The notes under the pieces: generated by a model
Databases searched by the model: none
Told to the model about the DNA's origin: nothing
What the model saw: the letters and a program-made list of their open reading frames with translations, nothing else
Shown here: one piece after another, positions 25,885-39,559 of the stretch
Layout: every line of letters starts with the position of its first letter
Position numbering within the stretch: position 1 is the first letter of the stretch
Assembly (NCBI GenBank): GCA_964019165.1
Contig: OZ025283.1
Location: forward strand, 6,712,001-6,776,000
Length of the DNA: 64,000 nucleotides
Direction: 5' to 3'
Origin: Mastigias papua
Taxonomy: Eukaryota; Cnidaria; Scyphozoa; Rhizostomeae; Mastigiidae
Made by a program: the position numbers and the translations under genes

Positions 25885-27473
25885 GAGATCACTTGAATTG
25901 GTAATTAATCTTGGTTCATAAAACATTAGATAATTAATACTAATCAATAAATCCATGTGTCTCCTAGTCACACATGTACACACTATTTTCTTATAAGGTC
26001 ACCTAATTTTAAGCTGAGTTTCAATACTTTTATCTTGAGCCTAACGATATTCTTAACCTATTCTTCAATTTTAACGATTTTGAGCACTAATGCTCTGAAA
26101 GATTATATTCTTATTGTAAGAAGTGTAGCACTGACACTCCCTGAAGAGTTGCTAAGTCACATCATTGCATAATGACTTCCAGACCATAACAAGTGAAGTT
26201 TACGCTTATTTTGTTTTTAAAGAAAACTCAAATCAGCGAGAAATCTAAACCTTAATAACGCTTGAGCTTTGCATTGTTCTAAATTATTCTTAAATTTCGG
26301 TGAACTTGAGCCTTGATCTTCTTTTCGACTGTATTCTTATAAAGTGTGTATTCCCGTTAAAATCGAGTAAAAAGGAACGTACCAGTCAAAGCATTGACAA
26401 TGCCAATAACTGCATTCATATGCTGCATTTCGACACAAGGATCTTGAAGTCATACTCATACTCAACGAGCATGTATGTAATGGACAACATAAGCTATGCA
26501 ATTTCTCATGAACTGCTTCATTTAATTTGATAGATACTTTAATATTGTTCATTCAAAAAAAGGGAAATTGAAAAAGGCCTAAATTTTCTAGTAGTGTCCC
26601 CAAGTACAGGTTGCAAAGGCTATCTAACAAGTTTGCAGTACAATCTCAACTTACAATGTGAAAGTCAGCTGACAATATGATTGTCGTTAGAGAACTTAGT
26701 CATCAATCCAAGGAGGCCAACAAAGGACGGGGGTGATCCAAAGACGTGACAAACCCCAAAACAAGCTTCAGATACCGGCCTTATCTAAACACCCATATTG
26801 CCAAGCCAAGTAAACTGAAAAATGTAAATTTGAAATCTAGAAATTAGCATACCATTCCTACAAGTAACAGTACATATTCTTTTATACTTACAGGAAATCC
26901 TTACAAGGAACTCGAAGATGAGAAGAATGCCCCTGAAAATAACAAACGTAATGGAACTGAGATGAAGGAACAAATAAGTCTGTATGTAAAGACAACAGTA
27001 TTCAGGAGAAATGAATAATGAAAGAAAATAATCTACCCGAGCGGGATTCGAACTTGCATGAGACCAACGTGCCAGTAGATTTATAATTTTTATGACGAGC
27101 AACAATATAAGAAACGTTGAGCTTCATTTCGGTAAAAGATATGGAATTCTAGCATCAACTTGGACCTACATGTCCTATAGGGCATCTTTTAACATAGTCA
27201 CTACAGAGCCACTGGAACAGTGGACCCTCGTTCCAGGTCTTGTAAAACTGCACAATTTAAAGAAATGGTCTAATATTGTGGACCCTTTTTAGAGTAGTTT
27301 ATATCATTATTCCTCCAAATGGATAAAGTCACGGGTCAGTTTCCAGGGGCTCAACTAGGAGTTTTATAAGTTTTAGCTTTGGAAAAAGGAAAATTTTCAT
27401 GATTACGCTACTTTCAGGCCTTAAGGGTGATTCAAGCAGATCTCCTAAACAATAAGCAGTAGTAGTATTTGTG

Positions 27474-27562
27474 ACACGATAGCTCAGCGGTAGAGCACTA
27501 AGTGACAGTTATGAAGGAACGATGGAATACAAAAGCCAGGGGTGGCGAGTTCGAGTCCCTTT
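27474..27562 (+). repeat. tRNA-like remnant (possible SINE head)
   Basis: TAGCTCAGCGGTAGAGCAC matches a tRNA D-arm and box A, and GAGTTCGAGTCCC matches box B. They are about 60 bp apart, too far for an intron-less tRNA, and the acceptor stem pairs only 5 of 7. This could be a tRNA pseudogene, an intron-bearing relic or a SINE head. Confidence 0.4.
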
Positions 27563-27679
27563 CGAGCCAGTTATTTTCTTGCACTTTCAATTTTTCATTT
27601 CTCCAAAATCCTGTTGTCTTTACATAATAAACAGTTTCGAAATTTTCCAAGAAAAAGGTCACTTTTATGCATTTCAGTG

Positions 27680-28690
27680 AAATACTACAGGAAGATATTT
27701 CAAATATGGCGATTCCTTGCATTCGCGAGAGTTTGAAGGGCGTGATCTACACATCTTTTTCACAGCTACGGCCCTAGATCCCCCATTTCCACATTCCTTG
27801 ATACACTTCTGCATTGATACACTCTTGAAGGCCCACATTCCTCCACAATGTCTCTTTGTCAACTTTCCTTTTACCAGAAGACAGTCACAAAACTTTACTC
27901 CCCGCTTCCTATATACTTAACTTTACTTTATTTTATATGATCTGCTGTGCACTGTCAATTTTCATACATCCTTGGTCTATTCCCTCTAAGTAACACCTCT
28001 CCTACATCTAATACGTGGTTCTGCTTTTGCTTTCCTTCATTTCTTTACTTCCAGCTTCAATCGGCACACTACTGCTCGATGCTATGTGGCCACAAATTCT
28101 CCTAATAGCGCTGTGCAGTCCTCTATTTCATTCAGCTTCCTTCTCCTTCATAGTGCATAGTCCACCTGAGAGCTTCTTTCACCACTTTGGTGTCCACCAT
28201 GTCACCCTGTGTTCAACCTTCCTCTGAAAGAAAGTGTTGATCATCACTAGATCCATTCTCCGTGCAAAACCTACTACCATTTCTTTTTCCTCATTTCTCT
28301 CCTGGATGCTATACTTTCCTAACACAGCATGGACATTCGTGTTCTATTCACCTACATGTCCACTGATGCCCGCTCCGATCATATTGAGCTCCTCTTCACA
28401 AAGTCGTTCCATTACTTCATCTATAGTGCTCCACAACCTCCTGCATTTTTTCAGTGTAGCATTCAGCATGTGGGCATATACACTCAGTATATCCAAAACA
28501 ACCCCAACAACCTCAAACTTTACCAACCTTACCCTGCCTGACTAACCTCCTTACTTCCAGAATGTTGTTTACCCCTACATCCTTAACTATCATCCCTACA
28601 CCGCTTCTCTCTCCACCTACTCCATGGTAGAAGAGTTTAAAGGCGAAATGTAGGCTTCTTGTTATCCTCGTTGTACCTACAACCAGCGAC
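27680..28690 (-). pseudogene. LINE apurinic-like endonuclease relic
   Basis: Read on the minus strand in several frames, it gives the fold of a non-LTR retrotransposon endonuclease of the kind often annotated 'craniofacial development protein 2-like'. Seen in order are HGVGGERSGVGMIVKD near 28630, ILSVYAHMLNATLKKCRRLW near 28480, IGAGISGHVGE near 28350 (IGADLNGHVGE expected), GKYSIQERNEEKEMVVGFAR near 28300, NTFFQRKVEHRVTWW near 28220, and RRRKLNEIEDCTALLGEF near 28120. It has frameshifts and stops, and a catalytic Asp is lost in the GHVG motif. No reverse transcriptase follows in recognisable form. Confidence 0.7.
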
Positions 28691-29161
28691 TAACTTCAGA
28701 GTAATAGAATTAAACAGAAAGTTTCTTCATATTGCATTTAAAGCATTTGTACTCAAGAAAAACCAATCGACACAAACAAATTCACCCTTTTGATTTTATT
28801 TTCTATTAGGACTTTGAGATTCTGCAGAATAGGTCGTAAAGGTTAGAGGTTAACAAGTAATTTGCAGTTGTGGTAGCCCACTCATGACGTAATATTTACC
28901 TATGTCAGCCTGTGCCGCATGAACTGAGTAATGGGATGGAAGGCCTTGAAAAGTTCTCAGACATGCTTCCATTATCTCCTAAGTAACGTATTTTGTAAGT
29001 GCACATCAACAAATTGCATGAAGGACACAACACAACAATCTTTCATAGATGTGCCACTGTGGTTAATCTTGATGGTTCTCGGAATATTTTTCAGCGAGGT
29101 ATTCCACAATAGACTTTGGCCTATTGTAAGCGGAGTTCTGACTTCATGGTTCACAGTAAAG

Positions 29162-29952
29162 CAGGCCCGTCGGAACGAAAATGATATTGGGGGGGGGGGC
29201 TGTAAACAAAGCAGACTGCACTGGGCTCCGGGAGAATTTTTGTTCGACCACGCCCTTTAGATTGCTAGAAAGCAACCTGGCTATACAAATTGCCATTTTT
29301 AATAGATGAATTACTATTTACAGAATTAAGAAAATTTTTGAAATGGAAGTTGTAAATTGGCTGGAATCTATGTATTTGCAGTCATCTACTAACATTACCT
29401 GTGGCTGAAAAAGCTAACGGAATACTTTGCAGTCATTGACAGTAAAACTTTCCTACTGTCTCCGTGCAATGCACGCCAGCAATCAACTTAAGAAATCATA
29501 ATCACTGCCAAAACTCTTTTTCAACCACCTATGCATGTGTGCTTTTGTGTGCTACATTAACTTTAATACACAAATCTCTGTTCGAAAATTGTCCAAAAAT
29601 CTGCTTACCAAATAATCAAATTACCAAACAATACTATCGATGATGAAGTATTTTAAGGTTGATGGAACATAAAAGTCAGACCCTGACGCCCTCCCAGCAT
29701 CTTCGCATAACATTCAGTTTTCAAGACTTCACTTTCTTCGCTCATGCTGTTTAACGTTCCTGATCAAGTATACATTGGTTCTTTGAACACGCAATAAATG
29801 ATTGAAAGGGATAGCTGGTAACTGAACTGGTTACTATTTTTGCGAATTTATAGTATAGCCTTGCAATGTTTTCTCGAAAATTTATAGAGCAAATAGTTGC
29901 AAAATATTGGGGGGCTGAAGCCCCCCCAGCCCCCCCGGTTCCGACGGGCCTG
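29162..29952. mobile_element. TIR element 'CAGGCCCGTCGGAAC', 791 bp
   Basis: The left end CAGGCCCGTCGGAAC and the right end GTTCCGACGGGCCTG are exact inverses, with TAAAG on both flanks (29157-29161, 29953-29957). Next to the ends lie a poly-G run on the left and a GGGGGGCTGAAGCCCCCCC hairpin on the right. There is no transposase frame. It resembles hAT-type non-autonomous elements, but the duplication of about 5 bp leaves the superfamily open. Confidence 0.7.
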
Positions 29953-32844
29953 TAAAGTAACATCAAATGCAATTCATGTAAAGAGCAAACACAGTTGGAA
30001 TATTTAAATACAAATTTTTCATAAGAATAAGAGGCCCGTGCAAGTTTTAGTACTGGACTATCTCGACATTTTATCGCAAGCTCTCCCTTCCCCTTCGTCA
30101 AGTCGCTGTTTTTCCCTCCATTGTCACACTCATCTTCAGCGTTCTCTAATTGCAAACCTGAGCTTCTACATAATGTCCAATAAAGCGTTACGTAATTAAT
30201 TTCCCACAAATTAAATTGATCCCAATAAATTATCAATTATGTATTATTCCAAGAATCTGAATAACGTTTGGACTTCTTTCTGGGCATTTGTCCAATCGTC
30301 CCACGCCCAATAGGAAAGCCGCACTTCTTGGCGATTATCCAATATGAAAGTAAAATTTCCGATACAACATTAGAACAGGGAAGTAGAAACGCCTGAGATT
30401 ATTAGACGCGATAAGGGGGATGGTTAGTTAATCAATCTACCATTGGAGTATTTTGTTGTTGAGAATAAAATTGTACCATCAGTGTTCAAAATCAATATAG
30501 ATACACTCATTTTTAATAGGAAACTAGTTTATAAGAAATTAGCGCTAAAGACGGCCAAAATTTAAGAAACTGTCGGGCTGCATCGCTCCCACACTTAAGC
30601 CCTTTTACCATAGACAGGCTAAGTTAACCCGAGTTGAACCCTGGTTAGTTGCGTTTACATTGCAAAAAGTTAGCCTGCGTTACTTTTATTCGGGTCAAAC
30701 CTGGGTATCGTACTAATTTTGTTGTCACTCATCCCGTGTGGACAGGTTGGGACATATCGGTCTGTCTGTCAGTCTTTTTCGAAACTTTTCTTACGGAAAA
30801 GGTTCAGTGTTTACTTAATATGAAAAAGTCATTATATTCAATCTACCCTGTCTTCTCCATGCTTCATGACAAATATTTCTCAATTCCCAAACCATCTGCT
30901 AATTTTTGCTGCACTAGCATTTATATTTCAGTACCCTTGAGGCACAGCGCTTTGTACTAAAAGCGCTCAAGTTACTAAAAAGTTTCTTGTAGGAGAAAAA
31001 TCATTAGTAGTTTACGGAGTCATTAGACTTCTCTAAAAGATGCTTAAAACTCGAGGTCATATCGCCCTCTCACTCGAAAATCTTTGGTAAACTTTTGTAA
31101 GCGACAGCATTGTCCTGCTTTGTAGATTGGCTCTTAGTTTCGTGTCTCTTCAATCCTTGAGACCTTTTCGCGAATAAGGGAATCTTAATATCTGTTGAGC
31201 CTATTTGTTCTTAAAAATTTCCCACTGTGAGCTTGGATTAATTTTTTAAACCGTTCCTAAGCCAAGTTCTTACATGCTCTGATAATTGTAAATGTTGGGG
31301 ATTTTTTCGATCCTCGATTCTTGTGATAAGTGCAATCTTTGTCATGGCTATCAGTATTCTTCTCCGACACTTGGGGGGATGCGAGGGTGACAGTCTCGGC
31401 CCCCAACACTCTGCAGGAAAAATGATATTTATAGGGAGTGGTCCCTACAGTTCTTCCTCGAAGCCTGGTCCCCAGAATCCCAAGCTCCTGTTACCCCCCT
31501 TCCATTCAATAAACAGTTGTATGTCCAGCACTATTAGTATTTTGGCTTCTTTAACTGCAGCGCTAATTCCAAGAATTTAAGATCCTGGAATTGATCCTAC
31601 AAAGCAGGGATGGGGACTATAAATTAACCTGAGCAATGCATATTATACCTTAAATTCTTCACTTTTAATAGCCAGAACACGGGTGAATATATATTTTCAC
31701 ATTTACACTTTAGAAGTTCATTCTTGAAATAAATGAATCGAAATAAGTAAATCTAAAATGCTAGCAGTTCTCGCAAAGAGTTGTTCGATATTATTGCAGT
31801 GAATTTTGAACAAGGTATTGAGCGTGTTTATAATCTATATTGCTTTCACGAAAATTATAGTAGCTGAACTTGAGTGGCAGTACCAGCCGTCATGAAGTAG
31901 GGACAGTGAAGAATGAAAGTCTGGGAGCTTTGCTCCCTAAAACTTTCCTCCAAGTTAGCCCTTTAAGTCTTAAGGATCCTTGAGAGAACCGTTGATAGAT
32001 CAAATGCTTCCTAGTTTTAATACCAGCGATCAAGACTGTATAAAATGCAATGACTAAGCTAAAGAAAAGAAAAACTGCAGACATGTAAGAGAGCAAGTAT
32101 GACGTGTATGACAAGACGTCAGAATAACGATTTTTTACTTAGAATAACGACACTTTCAGTATTAAGTGATCAGAACAGCGAGATTTAAGACTGAATACAG
32201 GCCTACTACTTACTTACTTCTCCTTGTAAACAAGAGTCGCTTGGAATTTTCTGCCAAATAACTATAGGGGGCGTAGCCCCAGTCACGACGCCCTTGCGCG
32301 AAAGGATAAAATGCTCACGTTCGCTACAACAGGACATAATTTGGACAGTTCCATACCTACAGAAACGACGAACTTATGACAGGAAATATCATTCCTTTGA
32401 ATATATCTTGTTTTAGTAGAGACATTTTTATCGTCTGGGATTTTACACACTGTTTTAAGCTTACAAATACACACCATTTATTTTATCTTATCATCTAAAT
32501 ACAAAACGATGCAAACCTGGAAATTAGGTGATCGATAAATACCAAGATCTTTGACGAGAGCTGAAGACGTCCCGAAAATAAAGATAATGCTCATTTCTAT
32601 AGTGAGATGGGCTCTATGAATTAATCCAAAGACACTACCAAAGACTGAAGAACATTGGCATTGAGACTAGATCGAGCGAACTTCAGAATACTGCTACTGT
32701 ATCTCCCAGACAGCAAGAACCCTTAGAAAACCCTTTGAGATAAAAGCCAATTGGTGTAATGATACGTCAGTTTTGTACAATGGTAAGCAGTAAAAGTAAG
32801 AAGTAGTAGAGAAATTTAAGGAAACAATTCTTAATTTTTGGAGA

Positions 32845-33176
32845 ATACCATAAATCCTCGAATTAGCTCCCTGTGGGGTTTATTTATTTTATATGCTTTT
32901 GGGCGGGGGCTTATTCAAGGGGTGGGCTCATTCGAGGAGCTTATAAAATTATTTTGCACATGCCGCATAAAAACTCATTGTCAAAGTTCCTTTTCTCCAT
33001 AATATTCAAAGAAGAGTCTAAATTTAAGCATTGGTCTTTATCAAAGTCTTCGTTATCATCATTTGGGGGTGGTGGCTTATTCGATAGGGGCTTATGTAAA
33101 ATTTGAAGTTCTAACATGGGGAATTATTCCAGGGGGCTTATTCAAGGGAGGGGTCAATTCGAGGATCTACGGTATA
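32845..33176. mobile_element. MITE, family 'ATCCTCGAATT'
   Basis: The left end ATACCATAAATCCTCGAATT pairs with the right end AATTCGAGGATCTACGGTAT. Internal GGGGCTTATTCAAGGG and GGGGGCTTATTCAAGGGAG words recur. No coding capacity. Confidence 0.6.
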
Positions 33177-34651
33177 TGACTTTTCCAAGCAGTCTCTCTG
33201 ATACAATTAATTCCTCTTTACTTGGCAAGAAAAGCGCTTGGTCACATGACAAACATGATCACCAAAGCATTAGTATTCTGTAACTTTCATTCCGTTGTTA
33301 GTACGCTGACCAAGTTACAAAAATGTTTGCATTTTAAACAACTATTTAAAAGTGTATTCATATGACTTTTTTGTATCAAAAGTTGCTTTGATGGAGATTT
33401 CAGTCACGAATCAATAGCAATCACTAATTAATGTTACTAAAAAATCACTAAACAATCACTAAACAATCACTAAACAATCACTTATCACGAATCATTCTAG
33501 AATAAATAAATAGAATTAATGTGAATTAATATGAAGGAGCTAATATGGCATATGAAGGAGCCTGTCGTTCTCAGGGTCTATCTTCACTGTGTAGGAGTCA
33601 TGTTGCTTTCATTTTTTCTGATACTTCCTAAGTGTTGACACTTGATGTGTATATAACCAATGAAGTTTCTTCAAGTTCGAATGGATTTGATGTCAATATG
33701 TAGCTCAGCAAACTGATTATGTTACTTGTTGAATGGATATATATAACGGTAGGGGAGGATCCAGGACAAGTCTTGACAGTCGCACAAGTTGCAAGATAAG
33801 TGCCACGCCCAAATAACCACACCCAGATGTCACACCAACAAGCCACACCCGCAGAGTCTTAATTCCAACGCCAATACTGCTATCTAATGCAATCCCATAT
33901 AAAGCAGAGAGAACCCGTAATATCTACATAATAAATGCAATAATCGTTCATTTTCAGTCAGCAGCAAGGAGTAGGAACTATTGAAACAATCTCTACCCAA
34001 AATCGTTGAGCACTGTTTTCGTATTGGCCACTTTCTTAAGCCAAAAAGAAAACATGTGTGATAATTCCTTTCCAGTAAACATCACCCAATAATGACACTT
34101 TCCCCATAAGGTAAATTGAGTTTACATTAGGGTCTAGTTAGCTTTCTGATGAATAGTTGTGAGTAAATCGAATTGTCAGCTGGTGAGGACTGCAGACAAA
34201 TAAAGAAGACAACGAATAGATTCACATCTGTCCAAGCATTGGGCATTCGCTCAACATCTAGAAATGGTATTAATCGTTAATTTGCACTTAGTGTTATGAC
34301 TTGCAGTCTTGGCATATATCCTTGTTGTTACAAAACGGGAGCTTGATTTACACTTCCTACAGAAACCTTCAGTAATCCAAGTGCTTACGATACATGCCTA
34401 ACTGAAGTCGATGGCAACAAATGTCACAAATACAAATAGAATAGCTACAGTATTGGGCTGTTATCGTCTTTGGTATATGTGCTTGTAAAGCCATTCACAT
34501 CCCATATGGAGACTGCAAATGGACTGTCTTCGATTCATCCTTCCTCCAAAACTTGCAACTGCACAATGCAACTATTCCATCAACTGGATATTTGCGAGAA
34601 TTGGGTAAACTGTACGAACACAAGATATCATAGCAGAAGAGAGGGTTTTCG

Positions 34652-35049
34652 GCGCTAATGTACTTTCACAACTCTCATCGATTACAGGAGGCTAACCCCA
34701 TACATTATATACCATTCGATAGCTCTTCATCTGCTCGTTCATGTGCTACTCCATTTATCCCATAGGGTGAGAGCTAGGGTTAGGGTAGGGGTTGGGGTCA
34801 GGCTTAAAAGCGTTAGTTTTTATGTCCGCCATTACGAATATCGTCCGTATTTTACTTATATTCATAATGGCTGACATCAAAAAACTAAAGCTAACCCTTA
34901 CCCTTTACCCTAACTCTAACCCTAACCCCCATCCTATGGGGTAAATGGGGTAGCATATGAATGTACATATGAAGAGCTATCGAATGGTGTATAATTTATG
35001 GGGCTAGGTCCCTGTAATCGATGAGAGGTGCGAAAGTATATTAGCGCTG
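34652..35049. mobile_element. Foldback element carrying telomere-like repeats
   Basis: Two arms of about 190 bp are inverted copies around about 34850. The outer ends are GCGCTAATGTACTTTC and GAAAGTATATTAGCGC. Each arm holds telomere-like sequence: AGGGTTAGGGTAGGGG near 34775 and CTAACTCTAACCCTAACC near 34910. The arms are roughly 80-85% matched by eye. No coding capacity. Confidence 0.75.
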
Positions 35050-36424
35050 GGCTATCTAGACAACGTAGTAGTATGGGGCTGTCCCCCGATTTCTTCCATA
35101 TAGCTCTATATAGCATCCATCGCCTCTACCTTCGGCACATTCGCACAACCATTTTCTCCATATACTTTCCTATTGATTTGTGAAGTGCTAATAGCACCAT
35201 CCATTCCGATGTTCTCACAGCTTTTGGGGATACGCTTTTCACGTACTATTTTTCTGCGCACGCACAGATAAGATGCTAATTTTATGTGAAGGTTGCACGC
35301 AATAACTGGTTCTGTATAATGTATGATGTTGGGGATCACCCAAATCAAACATTCCTTGAGAAGAGGCCAACAACAACATACAATGACAAATATTGACAAA
35401 GATAAACAACAGATAGGAAAGGAACTGGCCACCCTACCTCACTATGCCGGCGGCTCAGGATAATTGTCTCTCTAACGGGCACTCCCCAACGTACGGAATC
35501 GTACACGGGACTCACCTTTTTAAACAACAGATACTGTCATCACGGTTACGACATGGAGTTGTTGATAGATAGTGAGGTTTTGATAAAGTTAAAGAGACAG
35601 GCCTACCCAAATTGAATAAAGCTAAGAAACTTTTATAAGTACGTCAAATGAGAGTCTTCAATTCATTAGGGAAGATAGCAACTTTTTCTCAGCTGAGAGG
35701 CTGTTCCATAATTTTGCACCTCTGTAAGAGAACGGTATTTGCCCGTCTGAGGTAGTCGTCGATGAGTGGAGTAGTGAGAACTTCTGGAAAACATTTCTTG
35801 CAAGTTGTGTGGAGGAAGGTTGTTGAGAGACTTAATACACCATCGTTTATCATTCTTCGAATTAGCACATTAAATTAGTTTATCTCTGAATGTGAGTGAA
35901 CTGTTTACTGTACCTTGGAAGCACGTTTATTCATTTCCTAAGACCTTGAAGAAGCATGTAAGAAATATTTGATAGCAAAATGGCTAGAAAATTTAAGAAA
36001 CTGCCTACCAGCACCGGACCTTAGTCTCTTATAAAAAAATACGTGTAAGGTAGTTTTTATACACAGAGATCTTTTACAGCTAAAGTTCACTTGGAAAATC
36101 TGACCTTCGTCAGTGCGAGTGTTGCAAATGTCTGCAGCCGCCTCTGAATAATATAACGTCCTTGTCAAATGAGGTTGCTGCTGCAGCTTTCATAACCCCC
36201 GTATTATGAGTTCGTGCAGGCCTGCCGTATTTATCAACTAAAAGTGTCCCCGTGAAAGATGTGGTAAGTGGAACTTTAGTCTCTAGAGCCGAAGTTCGCA
36301 AACTACTGGCGTGAAACTGGACGTTATTGGCTACTAAAAGATATTGTATTGTGCTGCTACGCCTTATCGTATGGTACAGGAACGCAGAATCAAAAGATCA
36401 CAAATTGTCGTAGGCTTAAGCGAC

Positions 36425-39400
36425 ATGAAGTTGTATGGCATTATTTTATTGTTCATCTCTGCAGTTCATACGGAAGACCTTTGCAAAAGTAAGTTATATA
36501 TCCACTCTTTCTCTGTGTATTATCCCATTCTACCTCATATAGCCGTCAACTATATTGGGCGGGATGGCAGTTTGGGCTAACAGCTAAATGGCCATAAGTT
36601 GCATACAAAATGCTGCTACAAAGATACAAAGGATAAACTTAAGCAGTAATATATGCGGAGCGACTTACCAATTAGTATTTAACCCCACCAATGTTTTCTT
36701 TCACTGTAGCTGTATTATCAGAAGACTACATGATAAGAGTTCTCATTCGCCGTCCTATGAATGTAGGACGTAGCTGCTTGCTGGCAGTTCTCTTTCGTTT
36801 TCACAAGGTGTTAGTACAGGCGCACAACTAGGGATTTTTGAGGGCAGGGGTCTAATCAACAGAAATGGCACACGAAACACTTTCTAAACAGAATGCATCG
36901 TGAAATTATAGTTTTCAGATTTAGAAACAAGAGAAATCGCACGGGAAGTTTCAGGATTTTGTTACTTTCATGTGTAATAAAGGTTATAAGCAGGTCTTCT
37001 TAAGAAAATATAATAAACATTTTGAAAATTCTCTAAGAATAAGGGCACTTCTACCTGTTTCATACTCTGACGAGTGTCGGACGAAGAAATCTTTCAGCAC
37101 GCTAAAGGAATGTTCCCGCTTTTTCGTGCTATAGTGAAGTTCTGTAGTACCAAAAGACTTTTCATTTTTTTGAAGAAAAGGGCAGGGATCTAGACTTCCA
37201 GAACCCACCCCCGTAGTTGCCCGCCTGTAGTACCCTAATCAATCGAGCACATATACAGTCCTGATGAAAGTATCCAGACGGCGAAAGCAAAACAAGTGCC
37301 TTGCCTTTGTGATATATATACTTATGTCAGTTTCAATCCTTATGGCATAACTATCTTAAAGGCCAAATGCATGAAGTATGTGATTGTCATGCCGTTGACC
37401 GATGTTATTTGAGACTTCATGAATTAGGATTGCAGCCATCTTATTGTAGGAGTACTATTAGTTGATCATGCAGCTCCATCTGTGTTCCCCTCAGTGCAGG
37501 GCAATTCAACCCTTGGGGGAGGGGGGAGTGAAGTTAGAAGATTTAGGGCACTTGCCAATGACAGGAAATCTAGCATACATATTGTGGTGAGGGGAACTTA
37601 GGAATTTTCAAGCCTGTTTAGGATATAAAACAACAACCAACAGAAATTGCTAGGAATATGAGAAGGCAAGTACTCCACTCTGAATAAACAATATTTGCCG
37701 AATCTTTGGCATTGTCAGTAGTATTTGTCTCCTGGGCGAAGAGAGAAATATTAAAGACAATGCCAAGGATTCTGCAAACATTGTTTATTCAGTGGAGTAC
37801 TTGCCTTCTCATATTCCTAGCAATTTCTGTTGGTTGTTGCGGCGCCGGTTCTTGCCTTATGTCCCAAACAGGTTTGAAAACATAACCCGAAGAAAACTCA
37901 GTGCACGAGCCATATGCAGAGCTTCATTTGAGAGATGTTTAGAAACGACCCGAAAAATATATTTGGGGTAATAAAACTTTATGGCCTCCCCTTGGATTTT
38001 CCATTGCCGCGTTATTGAACCATGCGGCACAATACATGGCGCTTTCTTTCGATTTCACTTTTATGACAACAAACTGCTTGTCACTGAAGTGAAATGAAGC
38101 ATACATATTTCTTTTTCATGATTGGTAAAGTACCAGAATCCGTTGTTGTTTAGCTTTAGTGACTTACAGCTCTTTTCCTTCAAAATTATTGGCTTTTTGA
38201 AGAAATTGCCAGAATCAAATTGATTCCTGCCCAACTGGGAGGCTGCAGTCCCCAGTCCCCTGCTTCCTTTGCCGTTATTGACCACACCCAAAGCCTACTT
38301 AGATCTCGGATGACTCAAACGGGAGGAGATAATGCAAGATTCAAATTGCTTGAAGCGTCTGTCTTTCCATTGATGGTAAGATGCATGTTCAATGAGGGAA
38401 TTGTAGCTATAATTGTAATTGTATCTTTTATCATGCATCACTACATTACCAAATTACTGGACATATATGTGGGCTTTGCGGTCTGATTCGGTCTTTCTGT
38501 TATTCACAGCCAGAACTCATACCTTGCATAGCGCAATATTATCCTGGCCCACATCCATAATGCGGTAGTAAACACCTATTGTGTGGTCAAGGTCTAAAAA
38601 CAGGGGTCTTCCCTGCTAAAGAATCAATGCACTGAGATCAGGAGCAAGGAAATAATTTAGCTTAAAGAGCGTTTCTTATAGGAAATAGGCACGGAAGGTT
38701 TCCTTCGGGTTCTGCTAATAACTCAAGCTTTAAACTTCCTCTTATTTTGGGCGCTGATAAAGGCCCCTTCATGTAGTGTTTCTTTTGAGATTGAGTAACT
38801 TCTTGAGAATGTCCCTCTCTAATTGTTAGGCTTTGGATTTTTTCCATTCTCCTCCCCACACTTCTACCAATCCCCCATTACTTGAGTTCTAAAAGTTCAT
38901 AAGTGAAATTGAGTTTCTCCTCAGAGATACAATCACTGCCAAAAGTCCTTGGAACACCTTTTGACTGCAGCACTTTACATGACAATTATGAGATTCCGGT
39001 GGAGCACAGCGGACTACGCCCCTACCCCCCAGAACAATGTTGAATTGACGGTTGTGTTAGCTGACAGTTGCGTGAAAGCAATTTGACTTATTTACCGCGT
39101 ACAAAACCGGCATAAATCAACATTATTTTCAAAGGGGAGGGGAACGGTTCACCAGCAAGGTCTAAAAATACCGTATATGTTCCAAGACATTTGGCATTGA
39201 TTGTAGCTGTCTTTTACTTACACACTGACCAAATAGGTCAATAGCATAATAATTATTTTACACTATATCTTGCTTTGATTGAATAAGCGAATAGTGTATG
39301 GGAGCAAATGTGAAAGTTGTCCTTCAAAATTATGATGCTTTCTATTTGCCAACTGCCTCATTTAATCCATCTCCCCATCATAACTTTTCAGAAAATTCTC

Positions 39401-39495
39401 CTACATCAGACCTGTCCTACCCCCTCCTCCATTTATTCCCATCCCCCTAATTACTTGGTACTTACGAGTAGTCTTCATAATTCATAAGAATCATT

Positions 39496-39559
<64 letters not shown>

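Noticed and set aside
27020..27088. tRNA-like sequence on the minus strand (AGTTCGAATCCCGC)
   Set aside because: Only the T-arm region is recognisable, its stem pairs 3 of 5, and no D-arm or acceptor stem was found.
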